DNA from: Owenia fusiformis | Lineage: Eukaryota > Annelida > Polychaeta > Sabellida > Oweniidae | Direction of reading: 5' to 3' | Length of the DNA stretch: 24,817 nucleotides | NCBI GenBank assembly: GCA_903813345.2 | Contig: CAIIXF020000311.1 | Coordinates: 1-24,817 of the forward strand | Part shown: positions 1 to 10,139 of the stretch, in pieces | How positions within the stretch are numbered: the first letter of the stretch is position 1 | Layout of the letters: every line of letters begins with the position of its first letter | Made by a program: the position numbers and the translations under genes | The notes under the pieces: generated by a model | Seen by the model: the letters and a program-made list of their open reading frames with translations, nothing else | The model's database searches: none | What the model was told of the DNA's origin: nothing

Positions 1-108
1 AGTGCTTATAAAATAGAGTTCTTCATTCAGAGAACCATTATATTCATTTTCACATTTTTTCAACAGGCCGAGAGTTTGAAGGGATAGATGAGGCATGTAT
101 GGACGCAA

Positions 109-240
109 TTTGTAAGGTAAATACATTTGTATGAACTGCATTTGTAAGGTAAGTACATTTGAATGAACTATATTTGTAAGGTAAATACATTTTTATCAAC
201 TGCATTCGTAGGTAAATCCATTTGTCTGAAGTGTATTTGC
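109..240. repeat. 32-bp tandem repeat, four copies
   Basis: Four consecutive units start at 109, 141, 173 and 205, each beginning TTTGTAAGGTAA or a close variant and continuing ATACATTTG..ATGAACTGCA. The spacing is exactly 32 bp. The fourth copy is the most diverged (TTCGTAGGTAA). It is a short minisatellite and the ORFs that cross it on the minus strand are products of its periodicity. Confidence 0.9.
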
Positions 241-1090
241 TCACACAGTTTATTGTAACTTCCTTGTGTTTTAGAAAGGATTAACTTTGTACAGAAAAAC
301 TCCTTTGTCCAAATTACACGAGTAGATTTACCCAGCCTTAAAGTTAGACTTAGAGTTATGTACTCAGTTACCCAAAACACTTTTCAATAACAAAATCTGC
401 CATTGACTTTATACATGAGAAAAGTTCCTGAAAATGTCAAAGTCTAAAAACAATGATTCGAATGATTAACTTCATGCTATCTTGTCAAGGTCGGGGAATG
501 TCAATCGAGGTCAAATCACAAATCTAAGGTCAGATTTGAACTCCTGAAAACTTGCACACGATTTTGCCAAAAATGTTGTTTAAAAGCAAGTTAAAATTTG
601 GCGTGAAAATAAATCTAACCTGTACCCGTGCAAAGTTTTGATAGACTTATATGGTATGACTTTCAAGAAATCCTGTATACTAAATTTCTTTGAATTTCTC
701 AGTTGTTTGCAAATGAAAATCAATCATCGATCTCCTGATTTGAAGAGCTAGTAAGTATGTACATATGAAATTATGAAAGTGAAAGTGAAATGTGCTTATT
801 CATTTTCCATATATGGTTAGAAAATTAAATATGACGAGTCTGTTTGTTTGTTGTGGTGAGGTCATGGTCACCACAAATCAGAAGCCGCACAAATTATATA
901 ATAGTTTCTCCTGAATAAGAGCCTCAGGTTTGCTAGTCAATTTCTTTCCTTTGGCATTTGTGCTTATATATTTAGGTTCTTTGACTTTTCTTATACCTCA
1001 TTCTGAAAAGTCTGCCAAATACGCCAATTTGCCATGTTTCTAGGCCTATGGTCACCTCAGTTGATACACTGTAAAACTTTGTGAAATTGA
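241..1090. other. non-coding stretch, no recognised feature
   Basis: I see no ORF with recognisable content, no clear inverted repeat and no RNA gene here. The sequence is AT-rich with frequent stops in all frames. It ends at a TGA (1088-1090) in the frame of the ORF that follows. A CAG at about 1102-1104 just inside that ORF could be a splice acceptor, which would place an intron here, but nothing else supports it. Confidence 0.5.
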
Positions 1091-1449
1091 TTGACATGGG
1101 TCAGATATATGCTAATCATCAATGTAACTTTTGAAGAGCTTTCCAATGATATATCGAACTTGGTACCATATAACTTCGGTGTGGCTATAGAGGGGGACGG
1201 GACTTATTTGACACCCTGTATTGCAAATGCAAAACACGAAAAAAAGGAATGCAATGCAATAATACAACACTTGATTTTAAAACATCCTGAAAATGAAATG
1301 AAAATCAGAAAAATTATTAATGTGAATGGAACGATTAGATTGATAACAAAAAATTTCTCAGATGTGATTCCCAGTGAGATCGAAGCCAGTGGCAAAAAAA
1401 TAGTGATTCAGGATCAGGACTCCATGACAATATCAATAGCCCAGTACTT

Positions 1450-3454
1450 CACACCCGGTGATCGTGAAAATGGGACAGAGGGGGGAGCAAGCAATTTCTG
1501 GTAGAAAAATGAACAAATCTGCAAAAATTATTTTTTCAAGAAAAGGTTTATGATTTAATTGCTAAACGAATAGGCGCACGGTATGGAAAAATATATCGCG
1601 TATTCTACGAATTTTTTTTAGCCAATTCTCTTCTTAGGTATAAGATCAATAAAAAAAGGCGCAACTCCACCAACGTGCAAAAGTCAATGTTTTTGCTTTA
1701 AATCAAGCATCAACGGTCTACACAACCTGCAATAAATATTTGTAAGTGACATTATCATCATGAAATTAATGACCTTAATGACTTTACAAAATATGTTTCC
1801 ATACGTTGTATAAAAAATAATCAAAAATAATTAAAATTTGACGGAGGGGGGGGGGACGGAGGGGGGAGCAAAATGTCTATACGACATGATGAGAGATGTT
1901 ACTTCACTTTATATCCAAATTTTCCTGTTTCTCCTCAATTACAATGGGTTAGGAATTGATAACAAGTTGTATTCGTAGTTAGATTTATTTAGGATTATCA
2001 AAATCTTGGAGGAGAGCGTTTATCTTTTTATGTGTATAATCGTTTTTATTTTTTGAAGACTTATCATAAAAATGTAGACATCGCATCATATTTCTATTTG
2101 GACATGCAAGTTTTCGAGTAAGCAGTTACTAAAGTTGTTTCATTATTAACCTCGCTACCAGATATCTATTTTTGATTATGTTGGTCTTCAGCAGATGTAG
2201 AATTTAGACTAAATAATCTGCCAGGAAGTTTCCCAATTAGTGTACCCAATCATACCATGGGCACATCGCCTATTACGCCAAATACTGTACTGTACTTTGC
2301 ATATATTTTCTCACATTAAGTGTAATATATGTATTTATTATGCAATATGCATCTCACATTTAGTGCAATATGTGTACTTATTGTAACATTTGTCCTCGAC
2401 CATATGCATTTTGCAATTCACATTTAGATGCATTTATTGTAACACTTGTCTTCGACCATATGCATGTGCAATTCACATTTAGTGCAATATATGTATTTAT
2501 TGTAATATTTGACCATATGCAACATGTTACTCACATTAAGTGTAATATATGTATTTATAATGCAATATGCATCTCATATTTAGTGCAATATATGTATTTA
2601 TTGTAACATTTGTCCTCGACCATATGCATTTTGCAATTCACATTTAGTGCAATTTATGTATTTATTGTAACACTTGTCTTCGACCATATGCATTTTGCAA
2701 TTCACATTTAGTGCAATATATGTATTTATTGTAACATTTGACCAAATGGGTGACACTCAGATATAAATGTATACTGTGTCTCATAAGTCGACACCGGCTG
2801 GTGATGTTACCAAATGTTATCAGCAAGTAAAAACGTTAAGACAGGTAAACATTTATAGATAAACAGTCTCCTGGAATATTTTGCCAACCTTAATTTGACC
2901 CCTCTAACTAAACCTAACAAGTACAACATGTTATCAATTCCCGACCCTTTGTAATTGAGGAGATAATGGGAAAATCTGGATATAAAGTATCAAGTAACAT
3001 CTCATATCATATCTTATAGACATATTGCTCCCCCCTCCGTCCCCTCCCCCCCTCCGTCCCATTTTAATTATTTTCGATTATTTTTTATACAACGTATGGC
3101 AACATATTTTGTAAAGTCATTAAGGTCATTAATTTTATGATGATAATGTCACTTACAAATATTTATTGTAGGTTGTGTAGACCGTTGATGCTTGATTTAA
3201 AGCAAAAACATTGACTTTTGCACGTTGGTGGCGTTGCGCCTTTTTTAAATAGATCTTATACCTAACAAGAGAATCGGCTAAAAAAAATTCGTAGAATACG
3301 CGACATATTTTACCATACCGTGCGCCTATTCGTTTAGCAATTAAATCATAAACCTTTTCTTGAAAAAATAAATTTTGCAGATTTATTCATTTTTCTACCA
3401 GAAATTGCTTGCTCCCCCCCCCCCTCCGTCCCATTTTCACGATCACCGGGTGTG
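1450..3454. mobile_element. 2.0-kb fold-back DNA element, 5-bp TSD TACTT
   Basis: The ends are perfect inverted repeats: CACACCCGGTGATCGTG at 1450 and its complement ending at 3454. They are flanked by TACTT at 1445-1449 and 3455-3459. The inverted arms run about 620 bp (1450 to ~2070 and ~2815 to 3454) with few mismatches in the outer 500 bp. Each arm has two G-rich (or C-rich) runs, at the tip (near 1479) and internally (1846-1866). The core is a minisatellite (2305-2745). No transposase is visible, so it is non-autonomous. A 5-bp duplication with CAC at each tip is compatible with the Transib/RAG-related superfamily, but the rest of the tip does not match the usual Transib heptamer, so the class is open. 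A degenerate partial relative lies at 19785-20095. Confidence 0.9.
2305..2745. repeat. composite minisatellite in the core of the 1450-3454 element
   Basis: About eight units begin CACATTTAGTGCAAT or CACATTAAGTGTAAT (at roughly 2310, 2354, 2419, 2477, 2532, 2575, 2639, 2705). Lengths vary from ~42 to ~65 bp depending on whether the CCTCGACCATATGCATTTTG block is present. The order short-long-long-medium restarts at ~2532, suggesting a higher-order unit of ~222 bp. ORFs read through it are repeat artefacts. Confidence 0.85.
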
Positions 3455-3607
3455 TACTTGGACAGTGATGTTCCCCATGTATCTAAATGCTCAAAATTAG
3501 ATATTGACAGTAACAATGAAATGAAATGTCGTACAACAATGGATAATAACATTGAAAAAGAAAATGAAATTGAAAATAAAATTGATGAGATTGAATCAAA
3601 AATCTAA

Positions 3608-4856
3608 ACAATCACTGTGAATGCTTCTCAGGCTAAACAAAAGATACAGTAAGGCAAATGATTTGTTCTATTGTAAATGTCCAAGACGATTTACTAAAAT
3701 AGTGGACATAAACATAATTCCCGTTCATGTGCAATGGCAGTGTAAATAAAGGGGTTGTTTTGACATCCAGATCTTTGGACTTTGCGTTGACAACAGGCAT
3801 CGTACGTCTAACAAGCTGCATGTATCTTAGACTCTTATTTCATCCAAATGCCACTTCCACATGACTTGATGTAATATAAAGAGATTCTCGACGCTTCATA
3901 ACGGCGATTGTCATAGGATATGACTGGAAAACGTTAAATTAATGAAACTAAATCAGGTATAGAAAGCCGCGTTTTATCACAAATTACCATCGCAAATCAA
4001 TAACCGCTTATTTTCCTCAAATGTTCGTCGTCGGGAGTAAAACAATAGGCATCACATCAAATTGAAATAACTGTCGATGCTGTAAATGCACATATGAAAA
4101 TAAACATACAATCTCGGTGTGCATGAACGTTTATATGCATCATTGATCATCAATGAAAGATATTTTGACAATATAAAATCGTAATTTTTAGCGGGAGATA
4201 TAATTCTCAACTTTAATTTACACTCCAGCCACTAATGCGCGTTCCATTCAATTTAAAACACACGAACTGAGTAGTTTAAGATGTACCACTTGAACATAAT
4301 ACAAAAATAATACAAAATTGTATATGATTCTCCTCTTTGTCCACAAGAATTTAACCTTACAAAAATTGGGGTACAAAAATTATTAATTTTTAGGAAGATC
4401 GTTTTTTCCTAAATCAGAGCCACTTGTTTTGACCTTATCACTTCGTCCAGGGTGTACAGGTATATCCCAAAACCATGATCTAACGTGAAAAGAAATAATG
4501 TCTAACATTCCCCTCCCCCTCAAATCGAGAACCAATATCACAATCCGGGACCAGAACACCAAGGGACATTTCATTCATACTGAAGTCATTAGATACTAGT
4601 ACTCATTAAAGATAGAGTATTCAGTCTCAAATGATGTGGGATAGATAAAATCCAGTCTCGAAGTCCATAGGCAATTCAAGGGGTCAACATCCGTTCACAA
4701 GGCCGTCATCATAATCCATAAAACAGAACAATTCACAATGGTCATCAGGAGAAAACTATGGCTGGTTTCGATCCCTATTCCTCAACCATTAATGCCATAG
4801 CCGGGATCCACCTCAAAAGGTGCCAAGTGAAAAATTGTGAGTTCATGGCCAACTTA
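3608..4856. other. non-coding stretch, no recognised feature
   Basis: Apart from the AATAAA at 3745, I find no recognisable coding sequence, RNA or repeat. It lies downstream of both the plus-strand ORF and the minus-strand reverse transcriptase, so it may contain the 3' region of that retroelement, but no GIY-YIG endonuclease motif or poly-A/T tail is evident. Confidence 0.4.
3745..3750 (+). promoter_or_regulatory. candidate polyadenylation signal AATAAA
   Basis: A canonical AATAAA lies ~140 bp after the stop codon of the interrupted ORF on the same strand. In AT-rich DNA this hexamer is common by chance, so it is only a supporting hint that the ORF was a terminal exon. Confidence 0.25.
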
Positions 4857-5345
4857 TTATATCATTCCTACATCCTCCAGTATCTCAAGTGGTAAAACTT
4901 GAACTTTCGAAATAAATGACTTGTACTTTTCAGCAAAGCCAAGAAAGGATTTCTTAAGTTTTTTTGCAAGTATAACCTTGACTAAAATATCACTAAAATA
5001 TGGTGTCTTGATTTGAAATCTAGATATTTTGAACACGCCCTGCTATATATTCTAAGCTGGCATACATAAACCCCATATGCTGGGTTTAGTGGAACATTGC
5101 TATCCAAATGTGGACAATTAACAATGTCAAAATTAAAGTCATCTCTTTTGTCATATAATTTACAATTTATACTGTTGTCTCGTTCAACGTAAGTAAGAAG
5201 ATCCAGATAAGGTGCACTCATATCAGATTCATTATGCCTTTTCAATTCTAGCTCACCTACAAAGTCTTTAAATGTTGGGTTGTCTTAACTTAACAAGTCA
5301 TCGATACATCGATCTGTCTTATTAACTAACTTTGCAATATGAAAG
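4857..5345 (-). pseudogene. reverse transcriptase, C-terminal part (Penelope-type or related), decayed
   Basis: Read on the minus strand from ~5345, the translation gives HIAKLVNKTDRCIDDLLS, a premature TAA where Leu is expected (5285 area), then DNPTFKDFVGELEL and YLDLLTYVE. The conserved block KLYDKRDDFNFDIVNCPHL with NPAYGVYVCQL follows. The C-IDD is the RT palm motif (usually Y-IDD), carrying the catalytic aspartates. After a frameshift near 4982 the coding trace continues as KKLKKSFLGFAEKYKSFI to a stop at 4857-4859. This is the downstream half of the reverse transcriptase whose upstream half is at 9512-9950. The family, in my judgement, is the eukaryotic RT lineage with GIPMGT..AP and YDKRDDFNF motifs, Penelope-like or related. 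The exact clade is uncertain. At least one stop and one frameshift make it a pseudogene. Confidence 0.8.
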
Positions 5346-6135
5346 GACCTTATACACCCTCCATTGGGATCTCCCCATTGGAAAAAAATAATTCATCTGA
5401 TTTTTCAAAATGAGTATTCTGCTTCAATTATTACATGCACACTAGTATCTTGTTCATCTATATTCAGCACTGTATTGATATATAGGCCACTTATTAGGGT
5501 CATTATTCAATCATGAAGTGTAGAGGCATAGATTCCAAACCAGGAAGTATTTTTGTGTCTGTCAAAATCCATTTACATCCTACGCATCCCTGCATCTTAT
5601 CCAAATATGTTACTACATAATGAAATATAATAGTATAATCTTTGGTTTTACAAAATTGTATGATATTTGATAAGTGTAAAAGTTGTTTTTGGAGCATTTT
5701 TCTATAGCCATTTTGTAGGGAAAAAATGATGAAAAAATGTACAATCTTTTAATTTTAAGTATGACCTGAATCGATTGCAAACTTCATATTTGCACATTTG
5801 ATGAGATAAACCATATGTGTCGTATTGTGAAATTATTAAGTTTGCAATCGATTCAGGTCATAGTGTATTTTTGGTATTTCTGTGATAATCAATGGAAACC
5901 AATGGGCTCTATTGGGATCTGCTGATATCCTCATGTTGAGTCAATGGTGCACAGCCCCATGTAAGTCAATACAACCTTACTGAACAAAATGATCCCTATC
6001 TCAGCTTATATGTGTCCGAGCACTTTAATATTTTCCAAAGTATTATATGACATTTTATTCTTCATGTTACACCTACGAATAATTCATTTTGACCATAGGG
6101 ATATTTGCCAATAATTGCACATTGTCCTTTACTTT
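5346..6135. other. ~0.8 kb of unknown sequence inside the split reverse transcriptase
   Basis: This stretch lies between the RT C-terminal half and the left tip of the fold-back element, and it does not continue the RT reading frame. It is therefore either a second insertion or part of the same event. It contains the 24-bp inverted repeat at 5761-5861. I found no matching terminal inverted repeats at its two borders. Confidence 0.5.
5761..5861. repeat. 24-bp inverted repeat with 53-bp spacer
   Basis: ATGACCTGAATCGATTGCAA (start of the arm at 5761-5784) is repeated as the exact reverse complement at 5838-5861. The arms contain ATCGAT. It may be the two ends of a tiny MITE or a hairpin remnant; the 53-bp spacer has no recognised content. 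Confidence 0.85.
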
Positions 6136-7018
6136 TAGTGCAGTCAGTTAGGTCAGTAAAACCATAGAATTGCACATGCTATATATAAAGCACCATTTTT
6201 TGACCAAAGTATCTTTGGTACATATATTTTTCATATCTAACGAAGTTGTGTTGAAAAGTCCTCCTAGTTGATGATAGCATGCCTCGAAAATCTTGCCCAT
6301 TTACATTGAGCTCCATGTTAATTCATCAATCTTCAAAAGACCCCCTGCAGAACAGTTCTAAAGTAATAAAGCCCATATTCCTAGTATCTTCAATGATATG
6401 ATTATCTTCAAAATAAGTAGGGTTGTTTTTTTTCTTTTGCCTAGTTCCAAAGATATTGGCATTTGAATTTTGGAAAATCCCCATTGGCTGCCATTATAAA
6501 CTGCTATCAATATAGCTTTATTAAAGTGTACTTTTCTCAAAAAGTCCACTATGAAATTTTCTAATATTGTAGATTTCTATAGTTAATATATTGACTTAAA
6601 ATAAATCAAACAGGCACATTTCTAAAAATTTCTTATTTTTGATATTTGTAGCCGTTAAGTTGTATGAAAAACCTATATTGAGCCCTTTGTTAATTTATCA
6701 ATCTTCAAAAGACCCCCTGCGGAACAGTTCTAAAGTAATAAAGCCCATATTCCCAGCATCTTACAATAACATGATTGTCTTCAAAATGAGAAGGGTTGTT
6801 TTTTTCTTTTGCCTAGTTCCAAAGATATTGGCGTTTGCATTTTGTAAAATCCCCATTGGCTGCCATTATAAACTGCTATCAATATGGCTTTATTAAAGTG
6901 TCCTTTTCTCAAAAGGTCTACTATGAAATTTTCTAATATTGTAGATTTCTATAGTTAGTATATTGACTTAAAAGAAATCAAACAGGCACATTTCTAAAAA
7001 CTTCTTATTTTTAATATA

Positions 7019-7665
7019 CAAGGGCCGATCAAAAAGTTTCTTACCGTTGGCTCTAGATTTTTTAATAAGAGGAGTTGGATGCTCAAACTTTTACATGAGA
7101 CAGGGTAGTAAGTTTGCTTGAGACTGTGTGAGTTTCATTTAAATTGGTTCATTGGTAGTGACACAGAGTCAATACATATTTTCATTGATTGAATTAGGTG
7201 GAGCAGCGTTTTTTATAAAAAATTGTGCTAAGATGCAGTTTTGGAAATCTCTAACACTAAGTAATGTCATCTGTCAACAGACTGTAGTTTATCATGTTTA
7301 ATTAGTTTTTCTGCTAATATTCATTCTCATTAAAAATATTCATCCCCAGTTGCAATGCACTTGGTATATCTGTCCACTTGATCCAAAAACACATGTTTAA
7401 GGCCTTCGTATGAGAGGTTTTAAACGATGTCGGTAACTTTCCAGAATCACAACTCAGCAGATATTTTATATATAGCGCTGTTCCACCTAACCTTGTCATT
7501 GAAAATATGAATTGACTCTGTGTCACTACCAATGAACCAATGTATATGAAACTCGTATAGTTTCAAACAAACCAACTATTCTGTCTCATGTTAAAGTTTG
7601 AGCTTCCAACTCCTCTTATTATAAAATTTAGAGCCAACGGTAAGAAACTTTTTGATCGGCCCTTG
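7019..7665 (-). mobile_element. mariner-like element, 647 bp, internally deleted
   Basis: The inverted ends are CAAGGGCCGATCAAAAAGTT at 7019 and its complement ending at 7665, flanked by TA at 7017-7018 and 7666-7667. The ends extend with similarity for ~200 bp (TTTCTTACCGTTGGCTCTA; GGTTCATTGGTAGTGACAC). The empty site AATATATTTAG is preserved in neighbouring ~370-bp units (for example near 7906 and 9014), confirming the insertion point. TA duplication and a GATCAAAAAGTTTC-type end are classic for mariner. A full mariner is ~1.3 kb, so about half is missing. A transposase C-terminal remnant lies at 7330-7416. Confidence 0.85.
7330..7416 (-). pseudogene. mariner transposase, C-terminal remnant
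   Basis: On the minus strand a short open stretch reads NLSYEGLKHVF and DQVDRYTKCIATGDEYF, ending at TAA (7330-7332). The pattern of an aromatic, a Gly, a Leu, then R(Y/W)..KCI...G(D)(E)Y resembles the last ~25 residues of mariner transposases (R-x-x-K-C-I-x-x-x-G-x-Y). The catalytic D,D34D region is absent. Position inside a TA-flanked inverted-repeat element supports the assignment. Confidence 0.6.
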
Positions 7666-7718
7666 TATTTAGCCGTGAAGTTGTATAAAAAACCTATATT
7701 GAGCCCCATGTTGATTTT

Positions 7719-9420
7719 CAAAAATTGAAACGCCAATATCTTTGGAACTAGGCAAAAGAAAAATAACAACCCTTTTTTTCGAAGGTAATCATGTGATTGT
7801 AAGATACTAGGAATATGGGGTTTATTACTCTAGAACTGTTCTGTTTTATAGATCGAAAAATTAACATGGGGCTCAATATAGTTTTTTGTACAACTTAACG
7901 ACTAAATATATTAAAAATAAGGATTTTTTAGAAATGTGCCTGTTTGATTTCTTTTAAGTCAATATATCAACTATAGAAATCTACAATATTAGGAAATTTC
8001 ATAGTAGATTTTTTGAGAAAAGGACACTTTAATAAAGCTATATTGATAGCGGTTTATAATGGCAGCCAATGGGGATTCTCCAAGATTCAAACTCCTATAT
8101 ATGGAACTAGTCAAAAGAAAAAAACAACCCTTCTTATTTTTGAAGATAATCATGTTATTGTAAGATACTTGGAATATGGGCTTTGTTACTCTAGACCTGT
8201 TCTGCAGGGGGTTTTATGAAGATTGTTAAATTAACATAGGGCTCAATTTGGGGTTTTTATACAACTTAACAGCTACATATATTAAAAATAAGAAATTTTT
8301 AGAAATGTGCCTGTTTGAATTTGTTTGAGTCAATATATTAACTATAGAAATCTACAATATTAGAAAATTTCATAGTGGACTTTTTGAGAAAAGTACACTT
8401 TAATAAAGCTATATTGATAGCAGTTTATTATGGCAGCCAATGGGGATTTTCCAAAATTCAAATGCCAATATCTTTGGAACTAGGCAAAAAAACAAAACCC
8501 TTCTTATTTTGAAGATAATCATGTTATTGTAAGATGCTAGGAATATGGGCTTTATTACTTTCGAACTGTTCTGCAGGGGGTCTTTTGAAGATTGATAAAT
8601 TAACATAGGGCTCAATATAGGTTTTTATACAACTCAATGGCTGCATATATTAAAAATAAGAAATTTTTAGAAATGTGCCTGTTTGAATTTTTTTAAGTCA
8701 ATATATTAACTATAGAAATCTACAATATTAGAAAATTTCATAGTGGCCTTTTTGAGAAAAGGACACTTTAATAAAGCTATATTGATAGCAGTTTATAATG
8801 GCAGCCAATGGGGATTTTCCAAAATTCAAATGCCAATATCTTTGGAACTAGGCAAAAGAAAAAATCAACCCTTCTTATTTTGAAGATAATCATGTTATTG
8901 TAAGATGCTAGGAATGTAGGCTTTATTACATTAGAACTGTTCTGCAGGGGGTCTTTTGAAGATTGATAAATTAACATGGAGCTCAATATAGGTTTTTTAT
9001 ACAACTTCACGGCTAAATATATTAAAAATAAGAAATTTTTAGAAATGTGCCTGTTTAATTTCTTTTAAGTCAATATATTAACTATAGAAATCTACAATAC
9101 TAGAAAATTTCATTGTGGATTTTTCTAGAAATCGAGACTTTAATAAAGCCATATTGATAGCAGTTTATAATGGCAGCCAATGGGGATTTTCCAAAATTCA
9201 AACTCCTATATCTTTGGAACTAAGTAAAAGAAAAAAAACAACCCTTCTTATTTTGAAGATAATCAAGTTATTGTACCCTACTAGGAATATTGGCTTTGTT
9301 TCTCTTTAACTGTTCTGCAGGGGGTCTTATGAAGATTGCTAAATTAACATGGAGCTCTATGTAAAAGTGCAAAATTGTCTGATATTATCAACTGGGGTCA
9401 CTTTTTACCACCACTTCGTT
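7719..9420 (-). repeat. right array of ~370-bp units (five copies, inverted)
   Basis: The landmark CTGCAGGGGG occurs at 8202, 8571, 8942 and 9315, with a degenerate copy at 7841, giving periods of 361, 369, 371 and 373 bp. Units are in the opposite orientation to 6326-7718. The units are fairly similar to each other, suggesting recent array growth or homogenisation. The arms differ in copy number (2.3 versus 5). Confidence 0.85.
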
Positions 9421-9511
9421 AGATATAAAAAATATATGTATTAATGATACTTCTGTCAAAAAATGGTGCTTTAAAAACAATGTGCAATTAAAAACCTAAA
9501 TGACTGCACTA

Positions 9512-9950
9512 TTTTATCTTTCATCATCCTTTGTAAAAATTTATACTCATACGAGAATAGAAAAAGGTCTGCTAAATGAGGAGCACAATCAGTACCCATT
9601 GGTATACCTACATTCTGACGTAAACTGTATTTCCAAACTTAACAACAATAAGAAAGCCTAACACCTCACAGAATTGTGCTGCAGTGAAAGAAATATACTC
9701 ATATTGTTCTCTAGAAAAGAAAACCCTATTTGAATTACAGTTATCATATTTAAATTTACTACCCGTCATTGTCTTTTTAATGATTCCAAATATTTCATCT
9801 TTTAACTTGTCATGAGGAATTGATGTGTTAAGTGTAAAATATCCCACGCTGAAATCCATTTAACTTTTGAATAAATCGGGTCATTAAATGTTGATAAAAG
9901 ATCTTTGAAATTTTGGATGCACATATGGTTATTTGGCTATTCAAATTTGG
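9512..9950 (-). pseudogene. reverse transcriptase, N-terminal/central part (Penelope-type or related), decayed
   Basis: Minus-strand translation from ~9930 gives NFKDLLSTFNDPIYSKV; after a frame change it gives MDFSVGYFTLNTSIPHDKLK, the RT segment with the T..S/TIPHDKL motif. FKYDNCNSNRVFF and FGNTVY follow. A single-base loss at about 9620 shifts to the frame RQNVGIPMGTDCAPHLADLF (the conserved GIPMGT..AP..AD RT block), then FSYEYKFLQRMMKDK. Coding similarity stops at 9512, exactly at the tip of the fold-back element. The partner half with C-IDD and YDKRDDFNF is at 4857-5345. Two frame breaks make it inactive. The family assignment is from motif memory, so Penelope-like is likely but not certain. 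Confidence 0.8.
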
Positions 9951-10139
9951 CACAAATCATCTTCGTTCAATGTATGATAAATGTGTAGAGTGAAATCAAA
10001 ATCACTCCAGGTACTTTTACTCCAGTAAAAACATCAAAAATAAATGAAAAAATGCAATACTTATTAAACCCAGTGCAACAAATGCATATTGATAAGTTTA
10101 AAGACATATCAAGAATCTAGAAAAATCTAAATAGTAGAA

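Larger units (their letters stand above)
1091..3607 (+). pseudogene. unrecognised ORF interrupted in frame by a transposon
   Basis: The frame is open from 1091 to 1449 (about 119 codons, internal ATG at 1109). It is then broken by the 1450-3454 insertion and resumes at 3460. If the element and one copy of the TACTT duplication are skipped, the same frame stays open for 48 more codons to a TAA at 3605-3607. A first block contains VAIEGDGTYL; the C-terminus is very acidic and basic (IEKENEIENKIDEIESKI), with isoleucines spaced 6,4,3,4 like a short coiled coil. I do not recognise the family. The GDG..L..CIA stretch faintly recalls the start of an OTU peptidase domain, but the catalytic cysteine position is not Cys, so this is weak. 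It may be a terminal exon: an AATAAA lies at 3745-3750. As it stands the element adds a stop soon after 1449 (at about 1502), so the copy is broken. It could also be an ORF of another mobile element. Confidence 0.5.
6326..7718 (+). repeat. left array of ~370-bp units (2.3 copies, interrupted)
   Basis: Units start at 6326 and 6698 (TCAATCTTCAAAAGACCCC), a period of 372 bp. The third copy begins near 7007 and is interrupted at 7018 by the mariner-like element; it resumes at 7668 with TTTAGCCGTGAAGTTGTAT and ends at the orientation switch near 7718. Each unit carries AGTTCCAAAGATATTGG and GGCTGCCATTATAAACTGC. Confidence 0.85.
6136..9511. mobile_element. 3.4-kb fold-back element built from ~370-bp units
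   Basis: The tips are TAGTGCAGTCA at 6136 and TGACTGCACTA ending at 9511. The next ~190 bp also match in inverted orientation (TTAAAGCACCATTTTTTGAC, CATATATTTT..ATATCTAACGAAGT). Inside, the left arm has two full units and a partial third in one orientation. The right arm has five units in the opposite orientation, meeting at about 7718 through a GATTTTC-like junction. No transposase and no clear target duplication are seen. The right tip lies exactly where the RT coding sequence of 9512-9950 stops. A mariner-like element is nested at 7019-7665. All ORFs in this interval are unit artefacts. Confidence 0.85.

Noticed and set aside
2370-2606. 78-codon ORF rich in Cys and Tyr
   Set aside because: Translation of the minisatellite core of the 1450-3454 element.
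8013-9309. Several 64-77-codon ORFs with similar proteins
   Set aside because: They are the same stretch of the ~370-bp unit read repeatedly in both orientations, with frame changes between copies.
6136-9511. 8-bp target duplication suggesting a hAT element (TAGTG tips)
   Set aside because: The flanking octamers TTTACTTT and TTTTATCT do not match well enough; no duplication can be claimed.
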